Assembly (NCBI GenBank): GCA_029215795.1
Contig: JARDYH010000002.1
Span: 202,485,810-202,549,809 of the forward strand
Length of the DNA stretch: 64,000 nucleotides
Direction: 5' to 3'
From: Anniella stebbinsi
Taxonomy: Eukaryota; Chordata; Lepidosauria; Squamata; Anniellidae
In this document: piece after piece, positions 12,846 through 24,800 of the stretch
How positions within the stretch are numbered: position 1 is the first letter of the stretch
Layout of the letters: each line of letters begins with the position of its first letter
Made by a program: the position numbers and the translations under genes
The notes under the pieces: model-generated
Told to the model about the DNA's origin: nothing
What the model saw: only the letters and a program-made list of their open reading frames with translations
Databases searched by the model: none

Positions 12846-15800
12846 TTTATTTGTAACCCGCCTCTCCCTCCCTCTACAATTGCCATTGTAGAGTCTCCAG
12901 CATGAAACTGCTGAATTAGAACTTAATAAGATTGTTTCTATTCACCTGGGCTTGAATAGTTTTATTTTGGGGGGAGCACACTACTAGTGTTAATTAGCAT
13001 AGCAAATCTAGGGTCATTGTGATATTATCAATAGCTGCTTTTATAAACAATAACCGTGTTTGTGCATACACTTAAACTTTGCCATTTGTTTAACTGCCAC
13101 TGTTTACCATTTATTTTCACTACAATTGCTTGCTGACTGAGGATAATATGCCATACATTTGATGAAGCAGACTCTAGTCCACAAAAGTTTGTTATAAATG
13201 TGTTCGTCTTTAAGGTGCCACAAGACTATTCATTGTTTTTATTCGAAATAAAGATAACTCATCTCAGCAGTATTTCAGTAGATATATACCCAGTTTTCAC
13301 GAACAGCAGATGAGGTGGTGAACCTGTTTCTGGATCGTACCACTTCAGTTTGCAGGTTGGAACTCACATTATTGTCCTCCCTACATATGTCTCTGGTTAA
13401 CTATGGCTTATTGTTATGGGTTATGTCCAAACCCAGACAAACTGTGGTTGGTCTTAACTATGATTTACAAAAACAAACCAACATCAAAACATGGTTTATA
13501 AAAGCTGGCTTGTTTAGTAAACGAGAGGTGGGCAAACATTTTGCCTCCAAGGGCTGCATTGGATGACAGTTCCTGTGCCACATGCTGGCAGTGAGCACAG
13601 CCAAGCACAATGATGTCATAAATATCTGCACACACCCATTAGAGCCTTATTGCTCATTCACACACTCTCTCATGTACATACAGACAAAGTCTGACAGACA
13701 CACAGGTTAAAGCCTTCCCCTCCTACAGACTGCAGTCAAAATAGCTGTTTATGTGCTGCTTTGCTGCATGGCTAGTGCTGAGGGTACTTGGTTAAAGCCT
13801 CACAGCACCCCCCCCCCCAGCACACCTGATGTAGCCAATATTACTGCTCCTGCACTGCTAATAGCAGAACGGGAACAGCAGTCCTTTCCCTGCCACCCAG
13901 CTCATGGTTGTTCAGTTGGGGAGTGGAGAAAAGTAGGCAGGGCTCGCCAGGGCTGCACAGACAGTGGACTGTGGGTCACATCAACCTTAGTTAAGTAGTA
14001 AACCTTAGTTAAGATCAACCACAGTTTAGGATTTGGATGTAATGCTAAATTATGCTTAATCAAAAAAAGGAAATGGAAGCTTTCTTGCGGCCAATTCAGA
14101 GGGGAGTGGGAGGGAGTGCATGGACCCAAGGTTCACACAGGTCTATACTCACAGTGCTAAGCCATGGTTTATCATTGCATGTGAATGCAGACTAGGACTT
14201 GTTTTTAGCATGCAGAAGATTTTGTGGGTAGAAGAAACTTTCCGTCATGTGAGCCCGCACCTGCAGTCTGAAGTGGTAGAACAAATCTGCCTATTGTGCA
14301 AAATTAGTCCTTAGCTTTGGAGATGCCAGCCAGCTTGTTTCTCTGTCTCCTTCACACTTAGTTTTATTGCCCTTTTGGGATTACCTCTATGGCTACTTCA
14401 GTCCTGCTAAATAGCTGAGTGCTGGAAACAGTATCTGGCATTCTGCAAATTCAGGGATTGAACTGAGTCAAGCTCTTGGAGTTTTTCGTCTGGGGAAAAT
14501 ATATGACTCTTGAGAGCAGCTTTACACATTTTCTAGACCCATTTCAAACCGGCTTAAGGGCAGGATACAGAGTTGAGACCTCTATGGTCGCCTTAGTGGA
14601 TTATCTACGCCTGAGTATTGACAGGGGGAGTGTGTCCCTATTGGTACTCCTGGACCTCTCAGCGTCTTTTGATACCATCGACCATGGTATCCTTCTGGAA
14701 CGCCTGAGGGGATTGAGAATCGGGGGCACTGTGCTTCAGTGATTCCGGTCTCTCGGGCAGGTTCCAGATGGTAATGCTTGGGGATAGCTGGTCTTCAAAG
14801 AAGGAGCTGCTATGTGGTGTACCACAAGGTGCCATCCTTTCCCCAATGCTGTTTAACATTTGTATGAAACCGCTGGGAGAGATCATCCAGAGGCATGGGG
14901 CGGGGTGCTATCAGTACGCTGATGACACCCAAATATATTTCGACAACATTGTCAGCTAAGGATAGTGTGTCTCCTCTGAATGGATGCTTGGAGGCGGTAA
15001 TGGGCTGGATGAGGAAAAACAAACTGAAGCTGAATCCAGACAAGATGGAGGTGCTTGCTGTCAAAGGCCACAACCTGAGTTTGGAGGTGTGTCAACCAGT
15101 TACACCCCCACCCCCCGAAAGACTGTGTTCGCAGCTTGGGGGTACTCCTGGATCCGTTGCTCCAAATGACAGCCCAGATAGATGCGACGGCCAGGAGTGC
15201 CTACTATCAGCTTCAGCTGATTCACCAGCTGTGCCCCTTCCTAGAGTTGGAAGACCTAAAGACAGTAGTGCACACGCTGGTAACTTCGAGGCTCGACTTC
15301 TGCAATGCGCTGTACATAGGGCTACCTTTGTGCCTAGTCTGGAAACTTCAATTAGTTCATAATATGGCAGCCAAGTTGGTCACCGGTACACCTAGGGGTG
15401 ACCACATTACACCAATCTTAAAATCACTCCACTGGCTGCCAATTAGTTTCCATGCAAAGTATAAAGTGTTGGTTATTACCTTTAAAGCCCTACATGGTTT
15501 GGGTCCAGGTTACCTGTGGGATCGCCTTCTTCCATATAATCTGCCCCACACACTCAGGTCCTCTGGGAAGAATTTACTCCAGTCAGCCAGAACTAGGCTG
15601 ATGAGTGTTACCCAGAGAACCTTCTCTTCTGCGACTCCCAGGCTGTGGAATGGCCTGCTGGAGGAGATTCGACAAATTACCAGTCTTCTGGATTTTAAGA
15701 GAGCCGTGAAGACTGCTCTCTTCTGGCAGGCCTACTTAGCTGAATTTTAAGATGTTTTTAATAATGTATTTGTTTTTATCTGTTTTAATGGTTTATCTAT

Positions 15801-18800
15801 TTTATGATTTTTATATTTATATTTATTGTTGTTCCCCGCCTCGATCTGGATGGAGAGGTGGGTTAGAAATAAAATAAATAAAAATGATAAATAAATATAA
15901 TTGCTGCAGATAATACCAATGTTAACAGCAGTGTTTCCAGCAGCAAACATATAACATGTGGGTGCCATATTCATGTACCTGCATTTTTAAACATCAGTGT
16001 ATGTGTCTGAAAATCTGGCTCAATCATGTTTCCCTGAAATGTTTACATTGGTGTTTACAATATTTATTTACACTTACATGTGATGTCTACACATTACATG
16101 TAGCCCCAGCATTTCCTGAAGCAATTGTAATGTGTGGAGCTGCCCTGAGTATAAGCATCAGAGCTGCTGATGGCTAATACCTGGGTTATCCAGATATTTC
16201 AGAAACAAAGAACAAGTGATATAACCTGCAAAATAGAGGAGAGGTCTCAAGCCTCATCTATGGCTTAATGATGCTGCAAATGTAAAACTCAGAGTATGCA
16301 GTATATACTGATAGGCCAATAGATGTTAGGGACTGTGTTATAATTGCTTGGAAAAAAGAGGGCTAAGGGGAGACATGATAGAGGTGTACAAAATTATGCA
16401 TGGTGTGGAGAATGTGTGGCTAGGGAGGCATTTTTCCCCTCTATCAAAATACTAGAACCCAGGGTCATCCCATGAAGTTGATTGGTGGAAGTTTCAAGAC
16501 AGATAAAAGGAAGTGCTTCTTCACATAGCGCCTAGTTAAACTATGGAATGCACTACCACAAGATGTGGTGATGGCCACCAGTTTGGATGGCTTTAAAAGG
16601 AGGTTGGATAAATTCTTGGAGGAGAAACCTATCAATGGTTACTAGCTCTGATGGCTAAGTGCAACCTCCAGTTGCAGAGGCAGTAAACCTGTATACGTCA
16701 GTTGCTGGGGAACATGGGTGGGAGGGTGCTGGAGCTCTTCTGTATACTATAGGTGGCAGCTTGTAACCATGGTGTATTTTATTCTTTTCTCCCTTTTTAA
16801 AAATTTCACACAAGGTACAGCTTAAAGTGACATATTCTGTCACTGATCCCCAGTTCCAGATTTCAAGACCATAACAGAAGGATGTTTAAGGTGGTTTTTT
16901 TTGTACCCTATTCAGGAACTAAAACCATGTTTAGAGGGAACATATCCTGGCTAATAAATATATACAATAGCTCCCCCCACATCTTTCTCTTCTGGAATTA
17001 TTAACTTTTAATCAAAGATGTGGTCACCTCCAATCCCCTCGACACTCAGCGTTATGGAGAACTTGCACTTGACTTGCTGATTGTTGTGTCGTTCTTTTTT
17101 AGCTCGGCTTGGAAAAGACCTGGCACATGAACACAACCTGCGTGGTGGAATGTCCTGTGAACTGTCAGCTTTCTGACTGGTCTCCGTGGTCTGAATGCTC
17201 TCAAGCTTGTGGCCTAGCTGGTTAGTTCAGAAGCTTTCCTTTGACTGATACTTAAGACATCTTAAGAAGGAGCCCCCCCCAGCTCTTAGCAGTCACCAAG
17301 AAACAGAAGGGGCAATTGCTTGGATAAAGAGATTGGTAGGTCAGGGGAGGTTTGTGTTGCCTGCATGCAAGCTTCCCCTGATGCCATGCTTGTGCTAAGA
17401 GGATCAGGACTGTCAAAATCCATTTCTGATTAAGATAATAGAAACCAGACAAGGCAAATGCTACATGGGATTCCTGCAGGAGGCTATCTGTGTCTGGCGT
17501 AACAGAATGAACAGAAGACCATTTTAGGTCCAGTATGGAAGGGTTCTTCTTCACAACTTCTTAAGGAGACAAAAAAAACAAACACCTAAAGACATTGTGC
17601 TTCTTCCTTGAACATTCATATTGTCCACATATTGTTTTAAATACTTTTCTGATTGCAGAATCTAGAGAATCCAGGAAGGTATTAAGAATCAGAGATGTTG
17701 AAACAGAAATGGTATATTTCCTATTTGTGTTTAAAATGGCATTATGAAGAACAATTCCACAAATATGTGTGAGGCAAGACACATAAAGCAGTCGTGCAGA
17801 TGTAACACCATCCACAGCCTGCCTGTGGAATGGGTATTCCCTCCTGTCCATCTATTTTCCTAACTGAAGCAAATTCCCCCCTCCCCCTTTAAGCTGTTTG
17901 CTAGCACCATCATTAACCGTGGCTAAGGGGAATCAGGGTTATGTTTAACCGGGATCTGAAACTGTGGTTTCAAGAGGTTGAAGCTTTCCAATGATGAAAG
18001 TTTACAGCCAGTGGCATAACCACTGTGCATTGAGCAGGAGAGGCATCACACCACCATAATATTGCATATACTGGGTTGGATACAGATTTAATCATACTTA
18101 GAGCGGACCTATTGAAATTAATAGTCCAGACAAGTCATGACTAACTTAAGTCCCCTTGATTTGAGTGGGTCTCCTCTAAGTATTGCTAAATCTGGATCCA
18201 AACAACTAATTGTATTCATGGCTTCGAGGGTTCAACTTACACTGCATCTTGGCAGGAAACAGAGAGGCATAGCTAGCTTCTAATACAGCTCTGCTGCCAC
18301 TCAGTGGAGTCTAAAGGGAAGCTTGCAAGTATGATTTCCTTAGTATAAAAACCAATTTGTTTCAGGAGAGAATGTAAATTAGGTTGCTATCATGTACGCA
18401 CCTATCAGGGCTTGCTTCTAAGTAGACATGCATGGGATTGGACTGTTAAGAGGACTTCTGGCTCTCAGTAACAATTGTTTCCTTATTGTTCCTCTATTAG
18501 CTTTTAATCCAGAGATGGGGACTGTTCAGCCCTCCAGATGTTGCTGATGGTGAGTTGCAGTCTAGCAACATCTGGAGGCCCACACACTCTCCACCCGTTT
18601 TAACCAGTGTTGTGTCTGCTTGTAGTTACAATACTTGATACACTTTTGCTCCAATAGAGCAGGGCATTATAATAAGGCTTCCTTGAACCTCTGAGGAGAG
18701 CACTAACTAACTGGTCAGAAAACCATTAACTGCTGCTACCTTTGCCAAGGACACACACGCAATTCCATGTGCCAGTTCTGCTTCGTGGTCATCTGTGCAG

Positions 18801-21800
18801 TCACACATATGGGCTTGCGCCGACGCCGAGCCCCGTTCGGGAAACTTCGGTAGCTAGCTTAGAGTTTGGGCGGGAACCCCTCCCCCCACCATCCTACTGC
18901 GCATGCTCCAGGTTCCCGCCTACCTCAGTTCTTCTTCGACCGCTGCGCTGATCGCCTTGCGGGAGACTTCTTCTTCTCTTCTTCTTTCACGTTCGTACTG
19001 AATCTGTTGGAAAATAGTTAAAGTTAGCTTAGATAGTTGTTTTTAGTCGTTAGTTTCTGTTAGATATATATATAAAAAATAAAATAAAAAAATATATTTT
19101 TAAAAAATAGCTTAATTTTAGTTAGTCAAGCCTATATCGGCTTATGGCGCAGTCTGCGCTGTTTAAGCATTGCTCGAAATGTCGAGCGAAATTAACGCTC
19201 ACGGACGGACATTCACTTTGCCTTATTTGCCTCAGTGAAGCACATATTGTGGATTCTTGCTTACATTGTATGAGTTTTTCTCGACAAACCCATCGGAACC
19301 GCGCTGACCGTTTGCGAAATATTCTGTGGAGTAAAGCCCTCTCAGTAGTCGACCAACCTCGCCCTGCCACAATGGAGTCGACCCCATCTACTTCTGGGGA
19401 GCGTGGGCTTGAGCCAGTAAATCGCTCGATCCCAGCGTCACCTAGCTCACCCCCCTTACGGGTTGCGGCTCAGGAACCTGGTCAATCGCCTTTGCATCCA
19501 TCTGCAGAGAGCGTGACTCTAAAACAACTAAAAGGCAAGACTCGAGACAAGCCTTCAAGATCACACAAGCCACGGAAATCTTCGATACCGTCTTCGGTGT
19601 CGAAGTCGACACCGTCCTCGGCACCAAAGTCGAAGTCGACACCGCCCTCGCCCTCGACACCGCCGGCTCCGTCACGGAAACCGTCTGCGCTTCCGGAAAA
19701 GAACACAGTACCGGCGGTACCGGCAGCGACGGCGGCACAAGAGCGCCGGAGACCATCTGCTACGCTGTCTATTTCACCACAGTCAGCAGTGTCGGTACCG
19801 CAAGAGCGATGTCGGCCAATTCCTTCTGCGGCACGGTCTTCCTCGTTACCACCAGTGCCTTTGATACCGTCTCCGATACCGGTCGACTGTTCGATACCAT
19901 CGCCGATACCGGTCGAATGTTCTTCGGAGTTAGACATGATGGAGACGATACCGATGGAACAACAGGACATTGATCTAGTCCACCAGCCGGCATCACCTCA
20001 ATCCCGCACGTCGCGGTGCAGCACTTACCGTTCTCGATCCCGCTCATGGTCTCGCTCGCGGAACTGGGACGCCTACTCTGACCGTTCCCATCAGATCGGG
20101 CATTCTCCACGATACTGACAGCCTCGGTATCGCTTCGACCCCTACACGGGGCAGCGTCTGCAGTCTGTACCTCGTTTGCCTTCGCGAAACCGGTCACAGA
20201 CAACGGTCTCCGGGGTTTCTCAACGACGTCGAGGAGCTACAGTGGCTCAAATTCCATCAACATTGGTGCCGGAACGGCTTAGGGATCCGCCAACGTCGGC
20301 CGAGGACTATGCATCGGATACGTCTTCTGCACCTTCACCAGCTCCATCAATACTGTCCCCTTCTGATGGAGTCGGGACTACTGACAGGACTTCCCCATCG
20401 ATGGAACTCGGAAGCTTCTCCGACCAGATGCTCAGGATGGCGCTCGGCATCGAGTATCAACAACCGCAAGAGACAATGGAGGATAGAATATTTGATGTAA
20501 TGTATACAGACCCAGCTCCACAACTCACTCTACCTATTGTGCCAACTCTCCTCAAGGCTGTCCAACAATCCTGGACAAATCCGGCTACTATGGGCCCGAC
20601 ATCCAAGCGACTGGATGCACTATACAAAGTCAAGGAAGCTGATGCCCCCTTCCTATTCGTTCACCCGAAGCTGAATTCTATTGTGGTGGAAGCGTCCCAG
20701 GGCAAATCTTCCCGAAGTCACTCTGCCCCGACAGACAAAGAGGGCCGGAAGCTCGATGCTTTTGGGCACAGGATCTATTCTTCCGCGGCTCTCGGTGTCA
20801 AAGTTGCAAATTACCAGGCCATGATGGCCTGGTACCAGTTGTTTCTGTGGGACAAAATATCCACGTTGACAGATTATTTACCAGACGATCAACGTGATCT
20901 GGCATGCGTCTTTCAAACAGAGGCAATCAGGCTTTCTAAACAGGAGCTGACCACCTCGCGCCACCAAACGGATTGCGTTGCCAAAGCAATGATAGGGGCA
21001 GTGGCACTGCAACGCCACGCTTGGTTACGAACAGCCACGTTGCCCCAAGAGACGAAAAACCGAATTGAAGACCTCCCATTTGATGGGGAGGGCCTATTTA
21101 ACTCTAGTACTGATACCACGATGGATACGATCCACAAAGCCAAAATGACTGCTCGGAAAATGGGATTCGCAAATCAGCCACAATCATCTTACAGACCTCG
21201 AAAATGGTACCGGCCGGTGCCATATCAACAGAGACAGCTGCAGGACTGTACCCAATGTTATCAACCAGCACAGCCTACATCGTCATACCAGCAAAGAAAG
21301 ACCACCACGCGATTCAATAAGTCACGTGGTAGACAGGAGACAGTGTCCAAACGGCGTCTTTGACTCCTCCATCCGTGCGCTGACTCTCCGCACTTGCTCC
21401 AACAGGCTTCGACCATTTCTTCCAGCTTGGGAAACCATCACTACAGACCGTTGGGTCCTCGACATCATTGCCAACGGCTACCAAATAGAGTTTCAAGTCC
21501 CCCCTCCTCTTGGCACCGTGAAGATCACGCCACTATCAGACACAATCCTCCAGGAGACATCAACGCTTCTAGAGAAGGGAGTAATCCGGCCACTTCCAAT
21601 TTCCCGCCTCAGGACAGGTTTTTATTCGTGTTACTTCACAGTACCAAAGAAGGACGGGGGCTTTCGCCCTATTATGGATCTCCGACACCTCAACAAATTT
21701 ATCAAACCAAAAAAATTCCGCATGGTGACACTGGCAGCTATTCTACCCATGCTAAGACGACACAGATGGTTTACACTGATAGACCTCAAGGACGCTTATT

Positions 21801-24800
21801 TTCACATTGCCATCCATCCGGCCCACTGCAAATACCTTCGATTCATAGTCGGCCATCAGATCTACCAGTTTTCCGTACTTCCGTTCTGCCTGAAGACTGC
21901 TCCATGAGTTTTTACAAAATGCATGTCGGCGGTCTGTGTACACCTACGCTCCAGGAACATCGAGCTATATCCTTACCTGGACGATTGGCTAATCATCTCT
22001 CCATCCAAGCGCCAAGCACACGAAGACGTCCACACGGTCTCATCGCTCCTCTCAGATCTCGGCCTGCAGATAAATATGGAAAAATCCATTTTTCAACCAA
22101 CTCAAACAATTCAATTCATAGGTGTCACCATAAACTCGATCCTAGGTCGGGCGTTCCTCCCTCACGAAAGAATGCACACGCCGAGAGAACTGGCCACGCA
22201 GCTCCAGTTTACCCACTGGGCACCAGCTTTTCAAATTCTCCACCTGCTAGGCCTTACAGCCTCGGCAGTGTTCGTAGTACATTGGGCCCGACTTCACATG
22301 CGCCTTCTGCAGCAGTTTCTGCTCGCTCATTTCTCCCCAGATCAGGTACCTCGCAAAGTTATACTTATCATCCCAGATCAAGTTCATCTTTCCCTCAAGT
22401 GGTGGTCCAATCCATGCAACCTGTCACAAGGAATGCCATTCCAGAGTCCGGGACCATCCCGCATCGTCACAACAGATGCGTCCTTAGAAGGATGGGGAGC
22501 GCATCTCGGCGACCTAAGCATCCAAGAAAGATGGTCACATTCGGAACGACTCCTTCACATAAACATGCTCGAACTTCTGGCGGTGAAGAGAGCTCTCTAA
22601 GCTTTTCAACCTCTGTTGCACGACCGTCACGTCCGGGTGCTATCAGACAATACAACCGTTGTTTGGTACTTAAACAAGGAAGGCGGGACCCACTCCCGCA
22701 GCCTGCTGTACTTGACTATGGACATTTTCCAGTGGGCCATTCACAGGCGCATTCGCCTGTCCGCACTGCATATCGCAGGCACGGACAACGAGAAGGCGGA
22801 CGTTCTCAGCCGCACCTTTCGCGACACTCACGAATGGGAGCTGTCCCCAAGGGTCCTTCTACGCCTTTTTGCAAGATGGGGCACACCGTCTATCGACCTT
22901 TTTGCAACTCCTGCCAACTCCGTCTGTTTGGCGTTCTGTTCCTGAGCAGGGCTAGGGAATGCCTCGCTAGGGGACGCGTTTCAATGGGACTGGTCCAGGG
23001 GCTTCCTCTACATGTTTCCCCCCTTCCCCCTGATAGGCCAAACGATCGCCCGGGCTCACTGGTACAGGACAAACGACATCCTGATAGCCCCCTGGTGGCC
23101 TCGACAGCCGTGGTTCACGTCACTCCTTCGACTGGCGAGACATCAGATTTGGCGTCTTCCCAACACGCCGGATCTACTCTCCAAGGACGGGGGCAAGATA
23201 CTGCACCCAGACCTTCAGACCTTGAGACTCACGGCCTGGAGAAATTTGCCAGATGGCAGGACTTAACCATCCAGCCGGCCATACGAGCTATCTTTGAGGG
23301 AGCCATAAAACCTGGTACTAGAGATTCGTACACCAGGAAGTGGAAGCGTTTTCAGACATTTGCTGCTGATAACGGCTTTGACTGTAGATCGGGCCCAATA
23401 GTAGTTGTGGTTGAATTCCTATATTCACTTCACTCCATGGGCCTCAAACCTTCTATCAAAGTTTACTTGGCTGCCATATCGGCTACCCATAGTTTAGTTG
23501 ACGGATTTTCCGTCTTCACTCATCCTTCTTCCAAAACCTTTCTCAAGGGCCTGCAGAATATGTTTCCGCCTTATCGTCCACTGGTGCCCCAATGGAGCCT
23601 ATCTGTAGTCCTGACTGCTCTGACCTCAAAACCATTTGAGCCGCTAGCGACTATTGACTTTCGTCTTCTAACACTGAAAGCAATTTTTCTAGTGGCAATC
23701 ACGTCTGCTCGGCGTGCATCAGAGCTTGCAGCTCTACTCGTGGACCCTCCTTACACTCAATTTTTTCCTAACAAGGTTGTGTTACGTCCTGGACCTACAT
23801 ACGTTCCAAAGGTTACCTCTAGTTTCCATGTTAACCAGGACATTGTTCTTCCCACTTTTTTCAAGGCTTCTACTGACCCCCTTTGTTCAAAGTTGCATTC
23901 TTTAGATGTTAGGCATACGTTGGCCTTCTACAAATTTCGATCAGAATCTTACCGCAAGTCCCGTCAACTCTTCATTTGCTATGGGGGCAAAACCAAGGGG
24001 TTAGCAGTGTCTTCGCAACGCCTTTCACGTTGGATTGTGGACACCATTGTTCTCACTTATCAAGTACTTGGCAAACAACCACCAGCCTCATTTACAGCTC
24101 ACTCTATGAGGGGCCAGGCCACCTCCACAGCCCTCTTGCGTGGAGCGTCCGTCCCTGATCTATGTAAGGCTGCCACCTGGTCAAATGCTTCAACTTTCAT
24201 CAAGCACTACCGCCTTGACGTCAGGGCTGCACGGGACGCCTCATTCGGAAGAGCAGTCCTTTCTTCTGTATGCCAGTAACTCACCAGCGGGCCACCCCGC
24301 CTCCGGTAAGTCTTGCTTGTTATTCGCCCATATGTGTGATGCACAGAGACCACGAAGAAGAAATGCAGGTTGCTTACCTGTAACCATAGTTCTTCGAGTG
24401 GTCATCTGTGCAGTCACACAACCCACCCACCATCCCCTCTTGGCCACGCTGTTGTGAAGGTTAAGAGGTTATCTGGGTATGCTTACCTTATTAATTACTC
24501 TACCTTAGTCGCAAGGCCTAGCGGTCTCAGAGAACTGAGGTAGGCGGGAACCCGGAGCATGCGCAGTAGGATGGTGGGGGGGAGGGGTTCCTGCCAAAAC
24601 TCTAAGCTAGCTACCAAAGTTTCCCGAACGGGGCTCGGCGTCGGCGCACATATGTGTGACTGCACAGATGACCACTCGAAGAACTACAGTTACAGGTAAG
24701 CAACCTGCATTTCTGTACCATCTGTCCCAGTAATGAAATGGAATACCTTAGGAAGAAAGAAACAGAATCAGCCAAAAGGGATTGTGTGTGTGTGTGGGGG

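Larger units (their letters stand above)
8152..17102 (+). other. THSD7A: THSD7A intron (8951 bp)
   Basis: Largest intron in the window. It contains a MITE (10169-10383), an unclassified repeat (10385-10600), a palindromic hAT MITE (11341-11577), LINE ends (11808-12095, 14520-15890, 16345-16740) and several ATA-type microsatellites. I see no clear feature in 8152-10160. 12900-14500 holds weakly repetitive sequence rich in decayed TGGTTTA/TTAACTA inverted words, including a possible hAT fragment at 13520-13560. Confidence 0.75.
18776..24715 (+). mobile_element. DIRS retrotransposon (tyrosine-recombinase type), near full length
   Basis: The 5.94-kb element has all DIRS hallmarks: inverted terminal repeats at both ends, a Gag-like ORF, reverse transcriptase plus RNase H, a tyrosine recombinase instead of an integrase, and an internal complementary region just after the last ORF that matches both outer ends. 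I see no target duplication, as expected for insertion by recombinase from a circular intermediate. It lies in the sense direction within a THSD7A intron. The recombinase frame is intact; Gag has one stop and RT-RNase H three, so it is probably inactive but not old. Confidence 0.93.

Noticed and set aside
14476..15750. Functional reverse transcriptase gene
   Set aside because: The frame breaks at least twice and the 5' half of the protein is missing, so it is a dead LINE copy.
21394..24279. One 961-residue protein
   Set aside because: Only the last 350 or so residues look like a tyrosine recombinase. The first 600 are a Ser/Pro/His/Arg-rich shadow of the RT-RNase H frame. Annotated as recombinase only; the open overlap is reported as a finding.
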